The notes under the pieces were generated by a model. That model worked only from the letters and a program-made list of their open reading frames with translations, had not been told where the DNA came from and did not search any database. Of a DNA stretch of 64,000 nucleotides, positions 30,280-41,779 are shown piece after piece. Each line of letters begins with the position of its first letter. Positions within the stretch are counted from its first letter, which is position 1. Made by a program: the position numbers and the translations under genes. The stretch spans positions 2,721,695 to 2,785,694 of the forward strand of contig OY755190.1 in NCBI GenBank assembly GCA_963576735.1, in the 5' to 3' direction. The stretch is from Bedellia somnulentella. Its lineage: Eukaryota; Arthropoda; Insecta; Lepidoptera; Bedelliidae.

Positions 30280-30625
30280 ATAATTTAAATCTTTTTGTTC
30301 ATGAAAACCTCATGTGGGGATTATTACTAATAAATAAAGAATAAATAAAGGAAAGAAAAATTTCGACACAGGCGGGAATCGAACCCGCGACCTTCGGGTA
30401 TACGCCCCCGTCGCTCTGCCAATTGAGCTACCGTGTCAATGGCTGCCAGCGCGAAATTCTTCTATCCTTTATTTCTTTTACACGTTTAAGTAGTGTTTGC
30501 GTTTCCTACCTCCGAATTTTTACTAATTCGGAAGGCCACTTGACGACCTTTTCAGATAGAATGCAAATGTTGAAAACGCCTACCTATCACATAATTTAAA
30601 TCCTTTTGTTCATGAAAACCTCATG
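30280..30625 (-). mobile_element. tRNA-bearing retroposon with 35-bp terminal direct repeats
   Basis: A minus-strand copy, the longest in the window. The tRNA-like core is at 30365-30437. On its 5-prime side comes the family body (CTGGCAGCCA, AAAGAAATAAAGGATAGA, CTTCCGAATTAGTAAAAATT, GCATTCTATCTGAAAAGG). The 35-base block from ATAATTTAAATC to AAAACCTCATG stands at both ends in the same orientation (30280-30314 and 30591-30625, one or so differences). That suggests a unit of about 311 bp that was once tandem or circular. Confidence 0.6.
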
Positions 30626-30907
30626 TTTTAACTTTTCTTTCCTTTTACCAACCATCTTAGGTTCGAGATATTTAATAATAAATTAATAATAATTCAGCGC
30701 TTTTGAAACGAAAAACAGCGCATATAAGCTGAAAAGATACAGTATCCAGTTTCACCCTCCTCGATCGCATTCGAGATTGAGTGCTTTACAAATAAACTGC
30801 AGGCTTCAACTTTGGTTTTAAAACTTCGTGCTGCGAATAATAACGCGGTGCTTCTTTAGAACTTGCTGGTATACTTTGCAGAAGGGGAATTAAACGGGTT
30901 ACCAGAA

Positions 30908-31043
30908 GGGCAAGCACGAGCCGTGTTTAAACTAGTTATCGCGTGGGATAAAGCAGCCATCTCTTACGCACTTACTTAGTATCGTATACTGCCATCTCAT
31001 TCTAACCGTTATCGTGTTGATAAAATAGCGCTCCTGCTTGCTC
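30908..31043 (+). repeat. GGGCAAGC-type MITE
   Basis: The best copy of this 136-bp MITE: ends GGGCAAGCACGAGC and GCTCCTGCTTGCTC (inverted, three mismatches), interior GGGATAAAGCAGCCATCTCT, TAGTATCGTATACTGCC and ACCGTTATCGTGTTGAT. It serves as the uninterrupted reference for the split copy at 5040/9756. Confidence 0.75.
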
Positions 31044-31099
31044 AGCAGATCTACCTTTGATTTTATTGTAACTTTTATTCAGGTTTATTAATTAGCTTT

Positions 31100-31312
31100 T
31101 GTGGTGTTGATTTAGAATATCAGTAATCCGTTTCTTTCCGCGCAGGTTTTGTAAGAGGCGAATTAGGGTATTGGGGCTTTTAAGTGATTCTTTTGCGATG
31201 GGATTGGAGACCTATATCCATCTATTTTTAAATTCTATTGCTATTTCTATAAATTTCTATTTCTGAAGCTTTGGCTACCCCTTTGTGGGATTTATAGCCG
31301 TGAGCATAAGTA
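31100..31312 (+). repeat. SINE-1 relic
   Basis: A diverged plus-strand copy: GAGGCGAATTAGGGTATTGG, GCGATGGGATTGGAGACC, then GGCTACCCCTTTGTGGG and ATAGCCGTGAGCATAAG. The middle is shortened and the TATG tail lost. Confidence 0.65.
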
Positions 31313-31589
31313 GCTCAGTAGCGGTATGCGTAAATGTTAATTGGGACTTGTGACCGAATCTCGCTTTTGACTTCCGCGTAAACCGCGTTAATGGTTTTAA
31401 TCTAGTATAAGCCAGTTTGATGAATCGATCAATTTAGATTATGATCTACATTAAATCACTGTTGTTTCAGTATTATAAGACTGAAGTCTAAAGGATCGAC
31501 CACAAGACGGTGGCGGTTTGATTCAGACTATATCGAATTCAATATGATTTATGGACACCGAATATGTAGTTCCAAATTATATTAATGAC

Positions 31590-31770
31590 ACTACCTATGG
31601 GGCTTTTAAGGGATAATTGGGCGATGCGGTTGGAGACCCATCACCAACATCCTTTATTTTGCCATCTGTTCCTCACTCAACTTTCCAAGAGTGGCTGGGG
31701 ACCTTCTAGTTCCTTAGCTCTGGCTACCCCTTCTAGGGATTTATAGCCGTGAGTATATGTATGTATGTAA
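31590..31770 (+). repeat. SINE-1 copy, 5-prime truncated
   Basis: It starts at TATGGGGCTTTTAAGGGAT and continues with consensus text to GCCGTGAGTATATG and a TATG tail. Truncation on the head side is what incomplete reverse transcription leaves. Confidence 0.75.
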
Positions 31771-31779
31771 GTACCTATG

Positions 31780-33660
31780 AAACTTAGTGGCATGGTTTTG
31801 AGTCTTGAGTAAGTATATGTAATACCTACGAATGTATTTATTATCATCACTTTGATATACTATTCATGTTGTATGTTGAACGGGTAGTGCCCTACGATCC
31901 ATTATTACATCTGTCATATAGAAGCTGAGAGAGCATATGTATGAGTAGATCAGGTAATTATCTTGGTTATAAAAATACATATTTTAGTCGCACAGCTCTG
32001 CTAGATTCTCAGCCTTATTATTCGCTTATTTTATTGTTTGAACTACAAGAAAATAGCACAAAGAACTAACTTAAACTACAAATCATATTAAGTACCAGGA
32101 CGACATAAATTAAAAAGAGCTTTAAACTTACTCGAAAGAAATAATTGTCTAGCGACTGGCTACATACAATGCTACTTGAATAGAAGCCAAAACAGCATTC
32201 GCAAAATTTAGCGCAATTAGCCTTTGTAGCACAATTTAAGATAGTTGCAGTTTTGGTGCAGGTGGCTAAAATAGCGTTATTATGCTAAGTGTACACAATT
32301 CCTGGCTAGATTGCACTGTTGCGACTTTCAACAGATTTACAAGTGTCATTATTAAAGTTTTCAATGTTTGAGAACTTATTTTGTTCACTTTGTTTTCATT
32401 AAACCTCGGAAACAACACATTAAGGTAGATATTTGACTTCTATATATAATTTACAGCGTTTATTCTAAAAGAGGTGGTAGAAGTCCTAATTTTACAGATC
32501 ATTCTTCTTTTATCCATCATTTTTCACATTGACATACTCACGTGATATTATATCATTGTAATTTGTATGGATTATAGTGCCCTAGCTTATTAGTAGGGCA
32601 CAAAACTTAATTATTTTAAGGATAGAACGGTGTAATTTGGCGTAGGCTTGGAGAAATTTGTAATGAATATTTAAATAACTTTGTTAGTAAAATTGTGTCT
32701 ACCAGAATATCGCGCTTCTTCCTTGTCTCTGATCGATTTGAAAAAAACGTATAGTTATCGAGAATTCTTGTTTATCGATATTTTTTCATAATGATTGATG
32801 CGTGGGTGAAACTTGATAGGTTTGCCCGAATCGTTAAGTGACGATTGATGATCCCTATATTTCTAATTCCAATGGGAACTAACGGCGTGAAACTATTATG
32901 TAAGTAAACATAGACAGACTAGTGTTATCGATTAGGTATAGGCTAAGCGAGTAGAACTTATGTAATTTGGTATTACTCGTTTAAATTATTAAAACATTAC
33001 TTTAATATCACAAGTTTATTTTTATTCAGCCTAACTGATTTTTGGTTTAATTTAAAATGTAAGTAAGATTTTATCTCGTATCAACTATCGTTTTTTTTTG
33101 CTGTACGAGAACTATTTTATTATCTGTGGTTGTACCTCTACATAAACTTGTAAACTTATGAATGATCATAGTGAGCTTTTAACTAAATTGAGAAAAAACG
33201 AAGAATGTCAATATCAGTAAATGATTTAGTGTATTTCCACTGACCTAAGCGAAGCAAATATAGGAGCAACAAAAGTCGGAATATTGAAACAACCAATCAA
33301 GGTGTAGAGGTAACTTCTTTTGACAATTAGTTTTTAACAGAGTTTTTGGACTGAACAATTTTTGTTCCCGCTCTATTTAGTTTAGTTTTCTAATTTCTAT
33401 GCTTATGATACAGACAACGCCATCTTCATTTAGTTTGCGGTACTAAAATTATGAACTACTTTTTCCTTAAACTCATATATTGTTCGGTGCAGCAGGAATA
33501 CGTTAGCGAGTGCGAGCAGTTTTAGTATGGTAGTATAGAGTTTTTAATTTCAATTAAACTTCGCCAATGGGTAAATTAGTATGACCTCTTTGTAGCAGTT
33601 TTAAACATTAAAAATATTTTAACGGTGAAAAGTTTTACCCATTTCAGTTTATGTATTTTT
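31780..33660. other. AT-rich stretch with two repeat traces
   Basis: No gene. At 32860-32895 there is a bare tail of the TATG-tailed LINE (CCAATGGGAACTAACGGCGT). At 33235-33330 a block (TAAGCGAAGCAAAT, ACAAAAGTCGGAATATTGAA, CAACCAATCAAGGTGTAG) recurs inverted at about 62140-62235, an unnamed repeat family. Confidence 0.4.
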
Positions 33661-33678
33661 CAGCCATGTTCTTAATAT

Positions 33679-34319
33679 CATATATTCCATGGAAGATGGA
33701 AAATGTGATGAAGACATTGAAAGAAGAGTGAAAAAGGGTAATGCGGTAAATGGAGCAATGAATAGCCTAATGATCAGTCAATCGGTGTCTGAAAAGGCCC
33801 GAATGGCTGTGCATGATGCTGTTCTTGTTCCTACGCTTATGTATGGAAGCGAATGTTGGGTGTGGCAGAAGAAGCATGAGAGCAGAGTGAATGCAGTAGA
33901 GATGAGGTCCCTCAGAAAAATTTGTAATGTTAGATTGTGTGACCGAGTGAGAAATAGTGTTATTCGTGAAAAGTGTGGTGTGAAAGATGATATTGTAAGA
34001 AAGATAGAAAAAGGAATGTTGAGATGGTTTGGGCACATAGAGAGGATGGATGATAGAAAATTGGTAAAAGGGATCTATAGAGCTAGTGTGGATGGTAATG
34101 TTAGTAGAGCACGACCACGGAGAACACACTTGGACCAAATAGAGAGTGTGCTCAAAAAGGCTGGCGTCCGAAGTATGAAGAATAAAAGAGCATGTATGAA
34201 AAGATTGATGGATGTAAACGAAGCTAGAGAGGTTTGTCAGGATCGTACGAAGTGGCGATCGATAGTCTCTGCCTACCCCAATGGGAATTAATGGCGTGAG
34301 TATATGTATGTATGTATGT
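33679..34319 (+). mobile_element. TATG-tailed LINE, 5-prime truncated, 13-bp target duplication
   Basis: Flanked by ATGTTCTTAATAT at 33666-33678 and 34320-34332, a perfect 13-bp duplication, so both ends are certain. It contains the C-terminal 200 codons of the ORF and a short 3-prime end, CTACCCCAATGGGAATTAAT, GGCGTGAG, then TATATG(TATG)n. It is the reference for the other fragments of this family in the window. Confidence 0.85.
33689..34291 (+). pseudogene. C-terminal part of a LINE reverse transcriptase protein
   Basis: Two hundred open codons from the region beyond the RT catalytic core: EDGKCDEDIERRV, VLVPTLMYGSECWVWQKKHE, KIEKGMLRWFGHIERMDD and CMKRLMDVNEAREVCQDRTK, ending YPNGN just before the 3-prime tail. 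I know this type from LINE ORFs frequent in lepidopteran genomes (an RTE- or CR1-like C-terminus; clade not certain). The RT motifs and endonuclease lie upstream of the truncation and are absent. The ORF stop lies only about 15 bases before the (TATG)n tail, so the 3-prime UTR is extremely short. Confidence 0.75.
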
Positions 34320-34339
34320 ATGTTCTTAATATTACAAAA

Positions 34340-35545
34340 TTTGGCAGTCATTACATAAAAAAAAACTTTTCTGAAGTTTAATATTCATACTATATTGATG
34401 CTAAGGGGATAATTTTTGTTCTATCAAGTTAATAATTTGTATTTATTACAGTTTTATGCAAAAAACATGTTGAAGAGTGCTTAACTTTTTTTTGTATTGT
34501 ATCAAAGGTCAATAATGGGCACACAAATATGTTAATTAGTCAGATCTGCTGTTATTAGCTTGTAATTTTGCTAGCATCATTATAACAAACATAGCTCTAA
34601 GTTGTTTGCTTGGCAGTTTCATGGAAGCCCTTTTAAATATTGTTTGTATTTATATTTATTAAAATAATTTTTCATCTAGATGGTGGCGTCTTGCCTTTTT
34701 TCAATTAATATAAAATGAAATTTTGCAAAAAAAAATTATAAAGAGCCCCTCTTTTCATTTATTTATTTTTATTAGGAACATCAACAGCGACATAAATAAT
34801 AATACACAGTTAATAATATAAATCAAGTAAGGCCAATAACAGATGTTCACAGATGTACAGAAAACATATCTAACAATAATCTTGTTTTTACGTTACATTT
34901 GATTTTCAACACATGTTTTTTTTTTTATAGCAAGTAACTCTAACAAATACATACAATTTTAAGAGGAAATAAAATATATATTAACAACAATATTTAAAGC
35001 AAAATTGTTTTGATCCACGATATCTCAAGGGTGTGTGTATGTGCATGTGTGTGTATATGTATATTTTTCAGATTTTTAATATCTGTTGTTAATGTGGCAT
35101 CAGAAATAAACCATCGGTAAAACTTTCACTATCTTACTATTACGTTTCAAAAGAAAGAGCTTGGTGACAGACATACATCGAAGTGTCAGTTGTAGGGCAC
35201 CGTTTTACACTTTACGGAACCCTTAAAAGGGAAATGAGATTCTCGCTACATTACTACATTTCTTAAACGTGTAGCGACTGCGAGAGTTTTATGATCAATA
35301 AACACAGCAGTAAACCCCAATACACATTGTAATTCTAAATTCAATAACGAAATCACGAAATAATTTACGAAAATATGCGAATGAGAAAATTATGTTTTTA
35401 TATATGTGTCCGTAGTGATAAATTCTTAAATAAATAGAGACATTCAAACAATTTTATATATGATACTCGTAGCTGTTAAGCAGCTTAGTTAGTATCCCAT
35501 ACGTAGTCATTTTGTGAAAAGAGTTCACCATTTGTTGTAATAATA
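34340..35545. other. AT-rich stretch with a LINE-tail-like piece
   Basis: No gene. At 34755-34990 the minus strand reads like a LINE 3-prime end (TTGATGTTCCTAATAAAAAT with an (AAAT)n tail). At 35030-35063 there is a (TG)n-rich stretch. Confidence 0.35.
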
Positions 35546-35548
35546 TGA

Positions 35549-35803
35549 CATACATACATACATACATATACTCACGGCTATAAATCCCTAGAAGGGGTAG
35601 CCAGAGCTTTGGAATTAAAAATTTCTAAGCCACTTTTGGAAAGTTGTGGGGGGAAAAGATGGTAAAATAAAGGTTGTTAGTGATGGGTCTCCAACCGCAT
35701 AGCCCAAAAATCCCTTAAAAGCCCCCAATACCGTTAGTCGCCTCTTACGTACACCCACCGGAAGAAATAGAGTAGTGCTATTCTAAGCCGACACTACACA
35801 GCA
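35549..35803 (-). repeat. SINE-1 copy
   Basis: A well-preserved minus-strand copy with a (CATA)5 tail, all internal blocks and a CCGACACTACACAGC head. Confidence 0.85.
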
Positions 35804-35809
35804 ATGACA

Positions 35810-37060
35810 ATACATAAAAAAAGAAACTCAGGTATTTATTTTATTGTGTAGTTATTTAACTGTCCGTACTTTATTGTGTGGTCTATTAGTGGCTTCTGTT
35901 TCGTATAAAAACTTAGTTAGGCCACTTAAAAGTAGTTAGATAGCCGGAGTCAAGTTTGCTGGCAGCTCCATAACTTTGTTGGTGTTCTCTTCAATCCAAG
36001 TTCGCTAACCAAACACAAGCCAGACGTTTCATAGACTATTACTTTAACAGAAGGCATGTGAATGGATACCTGATGTCGATGTGCTACAAAACATATACAA
36101 ACTATGTTTTGTGTTTTGCGATAAGATATGATTTTTTTCTAATGGTGTAGCAATAAATAATATCGATACCTCGCCTTCTTTCTATTTTTACTACTAAAAG
36201 ATTTTTATTAAAATTTCTTGTGAACTTTCAGTGTCTGAATTAATGAAAAGCCTGAGTATAAATGTTACTGACAAAAAATTGTTGTTAATAATAATTTGCA
36301 TTCGTCAATATGAGCCAAGACTTTTTGTCCTTGTCCAGTTTTCAGCTTGACAAGAAATTGATAAATCGATTATTAAATAGCTAACAGACTCAAACTTTTT
36401 AGGATTTAAACAACAACAACAAATATTTCATCTTAAATTCATAACTAATCACCTCTCTCCTAGCAATGAAGCAGTCTAAATTTAAATTTTAACATTGAAG
36501 GTAAAAGCAAAGAGGTTTCAAGTATTTTTTGGCTTCTGTATCCATATCTACTCTTTGGCATCAAGATAGTGTTTGCGTTGTGTTATGTTGACATGTTACT
36601 TGATAGTTGACTCAACTATTACTACCTTAGTATAAGTCTTCAGCTAGTTATTAGACGTGGGATATAACGACCTACACAAATCCTTGATCAATTTCGATAT
36701 TGGGCTAGTTTTAACTGTTATAGACTTATCCGCCAACTTCATAGAACTTAAACATGAGCCACTATAATGTAAGAAACTAAGTTAGATTACTTTAATAACA
36801 TCAATAGAAAAGTTTTACAAAAATCAATTTAAAAATAATCAATATGATCATTATGTAGAATTTCTAAGATACTTATATAAGTTGAAATAGTAATAAAATA
36901 TCTTACAAAAATATTACAGCTTTATTAATAAATATAATACCTACCTGCTTTTTAAACAAACATAACATTTTGTCTTTCAGGAATGCTGAGGTCAGGGACA
37001 CCGGTTTTCAAAAATGATATTAAGAAAGAATTAACAATTTTCATTCTTTCATTGTCATTT
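35810..37060. other. AT-rich stretch, nothing assigned
   Basis: No coding, tRNA-like or SINE features could be supported in this gap. Confidence 0.35.
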
Positions 37061-37070
37061 ATAATGTATA

Positions 37071-37425
37071 TCAATAAATAAAGGAAAGAAAAATTTCGAC
37101 ACCGATGGGGATTGAAACCGTAACCACGGGTATACGCCCCCGTCGCTCTGCTAATTGAGCTACAGCGTCAATGGCATCCAGTGCGAAATTTTTATATCCT
37201 TTGTTTCTTTTACACTTTTAAGTAGTGTTTGCGTTCCCTGCCTCCGAATTTTCTGCAAATTCGGAAGGCCACTTGTCTACCTTTTCAGATAGAATGCAAA
37301 TGTTGAAAACGCCTAACTAAAAAACCTCATGTGGGAATTATTACTAATAAATAAAGGATAAATATTGGGAATATTTATCCTTTATTTATTAGTAATTATC
37401 ATGAGGTTCTCATGAACAAAAACAT
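37071..37425 (-). mobile_element. tRNA-bearing retroposon plus a fold-back end
   Basis: A minus-strand copy with a decayed tRNA-like core (about 37098-37171; TAATTGAGCTACAGCGTC) and the family body to GAAAACGCC. Beyond it, 37323-37366 and 37370-37407 form a long inverted repeat made of the family's own end sequence (CCTCATGTGGGAATTATTAC against its complement). This is a second, independent inversion within the family. Confidence 0.6.
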
Positions 37426-37469
37426 TCAAATTATATAACGTATATCCTTGATAACAACCGCCACATCAC

Positions 37470-37720
37470 CACCTCTGATGCAGAGAGGCGTGGGTTCGAA
37501 TCCTGAGTCGGACGTAGACCAATATGTATTTTCTTAATTCATATACGAGGCTGATTTATCATAGTTGTTAATAGAAAGGGTGAAAAATCGCGCGGAAACC
37601 CACATGGTTGAGTTGTACTTTGTTATATGACAGAGTACAATATAGTTTACTAGGGGGGGCGATAATGCTTTGCGATGGCAAATCACAGTGAAGTGGCAAG
37701 TGATTGTCGCGTAATTATAA
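37470..37720 (+). repeat. SINE-2 copy, 3-prime truncated
   Basis: A tRNA-like head with B box GGTTCGAATCC (37492-37502), then the SINE-2 body: ATCATAGTTGTTAATAGAAA, GGAAACCCACATGGTTGAGT, TATGACAGAGTA. The last third of the family is missing or unrecognisable. Confidence 0.55.
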
Positions 37721-38065
37721 GGGCTTCCATACACTAACATGGACAATTCCGAAGTGTGATTATTTCTCTAGTTATAGTCTATTTTTCCGTGGTTAGTCTA
37801 ATCTAGAATTTTGTCATTAGAGTGTGTGACCATCGTGCAAAATTTTGCTCTTGAATCATAAATTGGGTGGAAGGAGTAATAAAATAAAATGATTTCATAA
37901 ATATAACCTTTGTGCAGGTATAATGCCAACAATGGGTGCCCTAGCATTTATTAACACTTAATCCAGACATATTGAGCGGGTGAAAGTTGGTGTCATAATG
38001 ATTATAGTTCGTGATATGTTCTATTGCAACTTATCATCGTGAAAAATCTTTATTTTATTTTAATT

Positions 38066-38201
38066 GGGTATTGGGGCTTCATAAGGGAATTTTGGGCGAT
38101 TTGGTTGGAGACCCATTACCAACAACCTTGATTTTACCATCTCTTCCTGGCTGGCTACTGGCTACCCCTTCTAGAGATTTATAATCGTGAGAATATGTAT
38201 T
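38066..38201 (+). repeat. SINE-1 fragment
   Basis: The middle and end of a plus-strand copy: GGGTATTGGGGCTTCATAAG, GATTTGGTTGGAGACCC, GGCTACCCCTTCTAGAG, then ATCGTGAGAATATG. An internal deletion removes the CCCCACTCAACTTCC block. Confidence 0.65.
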
Positions 38202-38627
38202 TTATTTTAGATCGGCTCAAAAGAACGATAGAAACAGAAAAACCATAGTTATTCTCAATTTAAAAAACCGCGCTTTAATTGTGAACTCTGCATGGTCTGT
38301 GGAAAAGACAAAGTTTCCATTGAACAGCACAATTACTTTCTCCAATTAACAAGCGCATGGTTTTAATTTGATTGCATCGGCTTGGGTCAACGACAATGTC
38401 ATATTAATGCAGCTAAATTGTCGGGACCCATTTCGACGCGATGAATATTTCAACAGCCATCCGCAACTCCGGAGCAGAATAATAGATGTCGTTAGTGTGG
38501 CAATTTGTTACTGTAGTCTCACAGAATATTAAGAGATATCGGTTAATAGTCGTATTACCTACAACTGTGATTTTCACTTTTGAATTGCTATTTGGAATTC
38601 CATAGGATTATCTTTTGGGGTCCATGT

Positions 38628-38790
38628 GGTACATTCATACATATACTCACACCATTAGTTCCTATTGGGTTGGCAGTTACTATCAATCGCCACTTTTTAC
38701 GATCCTGCAAAACTTCTTCACTTTTATTTACATTGTCTAATGTTTTCATACATGTTCTTCTATTCTTTGCACTTCAGTCTACTACATGTT
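38628..38790 (-). mobile_element. TATG-tailed LINE 3-prime end relic
   Basis: Reverse orientation: ATACTCACACCATTAGTTCC, GGTTGGCAGTTACTATCAAT, CGCCACTTTTTACGATCCTG and the antisense of the last ORF codons, now decayed. The open frames over it are accidental. Confidence 0.6.
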
Positions 38791-38884
38791 GTGCCTAATT
38801 GGGCACAACTTCTAATTTATATAAATGTTTTTCTCACATTGGCTCTATACTCGTACATCTCCTTTAACTATTTACTTTTATCTA

Positions 38885-39135
38885 TCCTCTCTCTCAACGG
38901 TAAGGGAAAACATCGTGAGGAAACCCACATGGCTGAGTTGGACTTAGTCATGTGACAGTGTATTCGTACAAAACGGCGATAGGCCTGCCCCCTATCACGT
39001 GAGTACACTGTCCATGCAAAACGTGGGTACTCTGAACACCAGATGACAAAGTCACGTGTTGTTCAGAAGTATTAGTACCTCTGCCAACCCCTTCGGGGAT
39101 ATGCGGCGTGAACGTTTATGCTTTATGCTTATGCT
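38885..39135 (+). repeat. SINE-2 copy (best 3-prime end)
   Basis: The body of the tRNA-derived SINE: GGAAACCCACATGGCTGAGT, CTTAGTCATGTGACAGTG, GGCGATAGGCCTGCCCCCTA, AACGTGGGTACTCTGAACAC, then CCAACCCCTTCGGGGATATG, CGGCGTGAACG and TTTATG/CTTATG repeats. The CCCC-loop-GGGG stem and the GCGTGA plus TATG end copy the layout of the LINE and SINE-1 tails. The tRNA head is missing. Confidence 0.7.
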
Positions 39136-39618
39136 ATCCTCTCTATATGCCCAAACCGTCTTAACTGCCCCTTTTCCATCTTCTTCACAAAAATATATAT
39201 ATAATAATAATTTTAATATTGGTACACTATCTCAACTGCATTCACTCTGTTCTCATGCTTGTGTCTCACACAACGTTAGCTACCATACATTAGTGCAGAG
39301 GAACTAAGAACATCTTTCGTATATTTTCGGACACTTACTGACTAGTCATTAGGGAGCGTCCTTTCACTAGTTTTTTACCGCTTAGTTAGGACAAGAATCA
39401 CTGTATATCTCCAGCATAGAAGTGGTACAAATATTTACCATAGCGTGATATTTTATCACCTGTTGTCTTCGCCCCTGTCGTATTGTATAAAAGACAAGCC
39501 ATGTTAATATCCGTACGATATTTTATCTCACGGTTAACAACCTCAATAATTTGAATTGATATACGCTCTATTCTAAACTACACGGTGACTAAATAATAAT
39601 AACCCATTCTAAACTCTT

Positions 39619-39866
39619 ACTTACTTACTTATTCTCACGGCTGTAAATCCCTAGAAGGGGTAGCCAGAGCTAAGGAATTAGAAATTCCTCAGCCACTTTT
39701 GGAAATGTGAGTGGGGAAAACATGGTAAAAATAGAGGTTGTTGGTGATGGGTCTCCAACCACATCGCCCAAAAATCCCTTAAAAACCCCAAAACCGTTAG
39801 TCGCCTCTTACGTACACCCACCGGAAGAAATGGGGTAGTGCTATTCTAAGCCGACACTACACAGCA
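39619..39866 (-). repeat. SINE-1 copy
   Basis: A minus-strand near-consensus copy with an unusual (CTTA)n tail (39619-39635) in place of (CATA)n. Confidence 0.83.
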
Positions 39867-40373
39867 TAGGAAGCATTGTCCTCCGATAAGAAGTTTTTAA
39901 TGAACTCAGTTTAAATACCAAAATTTAATTGGATCATTATAACTAGAATATTCTTATTTTTTTCTAGATCTCTGTATTAAAAGTGGGACTGGAACTAGAA
40001 TGAGAATTTTAATTAAGGCTATGTTGATCTTCATTAAGTTTTAACCTTTTCATATGTTCTTCTTTTTATAATGATTTGAACTTATCACTTTCCAATTAAT
40101 CCACGAATTCCTATGATTTTGCTGAATAACAAAGATTTTAAGACAAAAACTGACACGATATTCTTAAATATAGCAAAAGTAAAGGTTTATTTCAATTAGA
40201 AGTCAAACATATTTATGTCATTTTAAAACGTTATGTTTCGATGTTTTCCAAAAACTAAAACGATTTATCACTATTTACAAAAACATATTATATTTTATTC
40301 TTACATCCCTCCAAACCCTCAGGTTAATAAATCGAGATTTATTTTATTTTCTTTAAATTATTGTTTACTGAAA

Positions 40374-40622
40374 AAACATACATACATATACACACGGCTA
40401 TAAATCCCTAAAAGGGGGAGCGAGAGCTAAGGAATTAGAAATTCCTCAGCCACTTTTGGAAAGTTGAGTGGGGAAAAGATGTTTCAATAAAGGTTGTTGG
40501 TGATGGGTCTCCAACCGCATCGCCCAAAAATCCCTTAAAATCCCCAATACCGTTGGTCGCCTCTGACGTACACCCACCGGAAGAAATAGGGTAGTGCTAT
40601 TCTAAGCCGACACTACACGGCT
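40374..40622 (-). repeat. SINE-1 copy
   Basis: A minus-strand near-consensus copy, CATACATACATATACACACG through CCGACACTACACGGC. Confidence 0.83.
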
Positions 40623-40624
40623 AC

Positions 40625-41235
40625 GGATACTGAAAAAAAATAGTATTTATCCAAATATTTATTGTGATGTTATTATTTTACGTTAAGTCCACTTGAATTT
40701 AATTATACCTTGTTCCTACATCTTCTAAACCAATATCAGTTTTTACTATGTGAAATAATAGCTAGTAGAAAGTAGAACGTGTTGAAATGGTATACAAAAA
40801 AAATCGAACTACGACGAAATCTTTATTAATTGTTGAATAAATAAATTCGTGCAAGTATTTAAAAGGTAATAAATTAATCGTATTAAATGACACCCTCCTT
40901 AAAAACACTAAAACTTCCTAAAAGAATCAGCCAAATCAGTCAAGACCTCAAATTAGGACCGAAAGAAACGAGGGTACATTTTTTATAGAAAATAGGCGGC
41001 TCGTAGGCCGCCAACTCTTGATAGACACAAATCTCATTTTGTTTCGTTTCCAATCACGACGAAGTTCGAACACAATTTTATTTATTTACGAAGAGAGCTG
41101 GATAAATTTGTAGAGTCCGCAAGATAAATAAGGACTACTTAAGGCCTTATCTTAAGCAAGAGCGCATTTCGTACCTGTTTTTATTTCTTTGATTAAGACC
41201 GTTCATGTGATGTTGGCCATATGAGGCGTTGGTTA
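40625..41235. other. AT-rich stretch, nothing assigned
   Basis: No gene or repeat boundary could be supported; the flanks are SINE-1 copies. Confidence 0.35.
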
Positions 41236-41238
41236 AAC

Positions 41239-41402
41239 TACATACATACATATACTCACGGCCATAAATCCCTAAAAGGGGTAGCCAGAGCCAAGGAATT
41301 ATAAATTCCTCAGCCACTTTTGGAAGTTGAGTGGGGAAAAGGCCGTAAAATAAAGGTTTTTGGTGATGGGTATCCAACCGCATCGCCCAAAAATACCGTT
41401 AG
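41239..41402 (-). repeat. SINE-1 copy, head deleted
   Basis: A minus-strand copy, intact from the (CATA)n tail to CGCATCGCCCAAAAAT, then ending at ACCGTTAGT. Confidence 0.75.
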
Positions 41403-41689
41403 TAATTATATATTACTCAATTATAATATTAAGTACAATCTAAAAATCCATTGGGGAATAATCTTAAGTTCATAACTCAAAGTTCTCCGTCTTTAGGTGC
41501 TGATCTACCAGAGATGTGTGCGTTCTTAAAATACCAACTATTTTATCAATACAATATTAATAATCACATTTATCTCACTTCGCTTAGCATCTTGATGACG
41601 CAGGTAAATAAAGCTATTCAATTAGTTTTAAAATTCATATTCACCTGGCATATAATAAGATGTTTGTTATAGATCAGATGTATGTTGAA

Positions 41690-41775
41690 TAGATTACAAT
41701 GTCACGTGATGTTGAAAAGTATTAGTACCTCTGCCAACCCCTTTGGGAATATACGGCATAAACGTTTGAGTTTGA
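41690..41775 (+). repeat. SINE-2 3-prime fragment
   Basis: The last 85 bases of SINE-2: AATGTCACGTGATGTTGAAA, AGTATTAGTACCTCTGCC, AACCCCTTTGGGAATATA, CGGCATAAACGTTTGAG. Confidence 0.65.
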
Positions 41776-41779
41776 TCAG

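Noticed and set aside
33767..34351. 194-codon open frame on the minus strand
   Set aside because: It is the antisense of the LINE C-terminal ORF at 33689-34291 and is rich in Ser/Thr/His as shadows often are.
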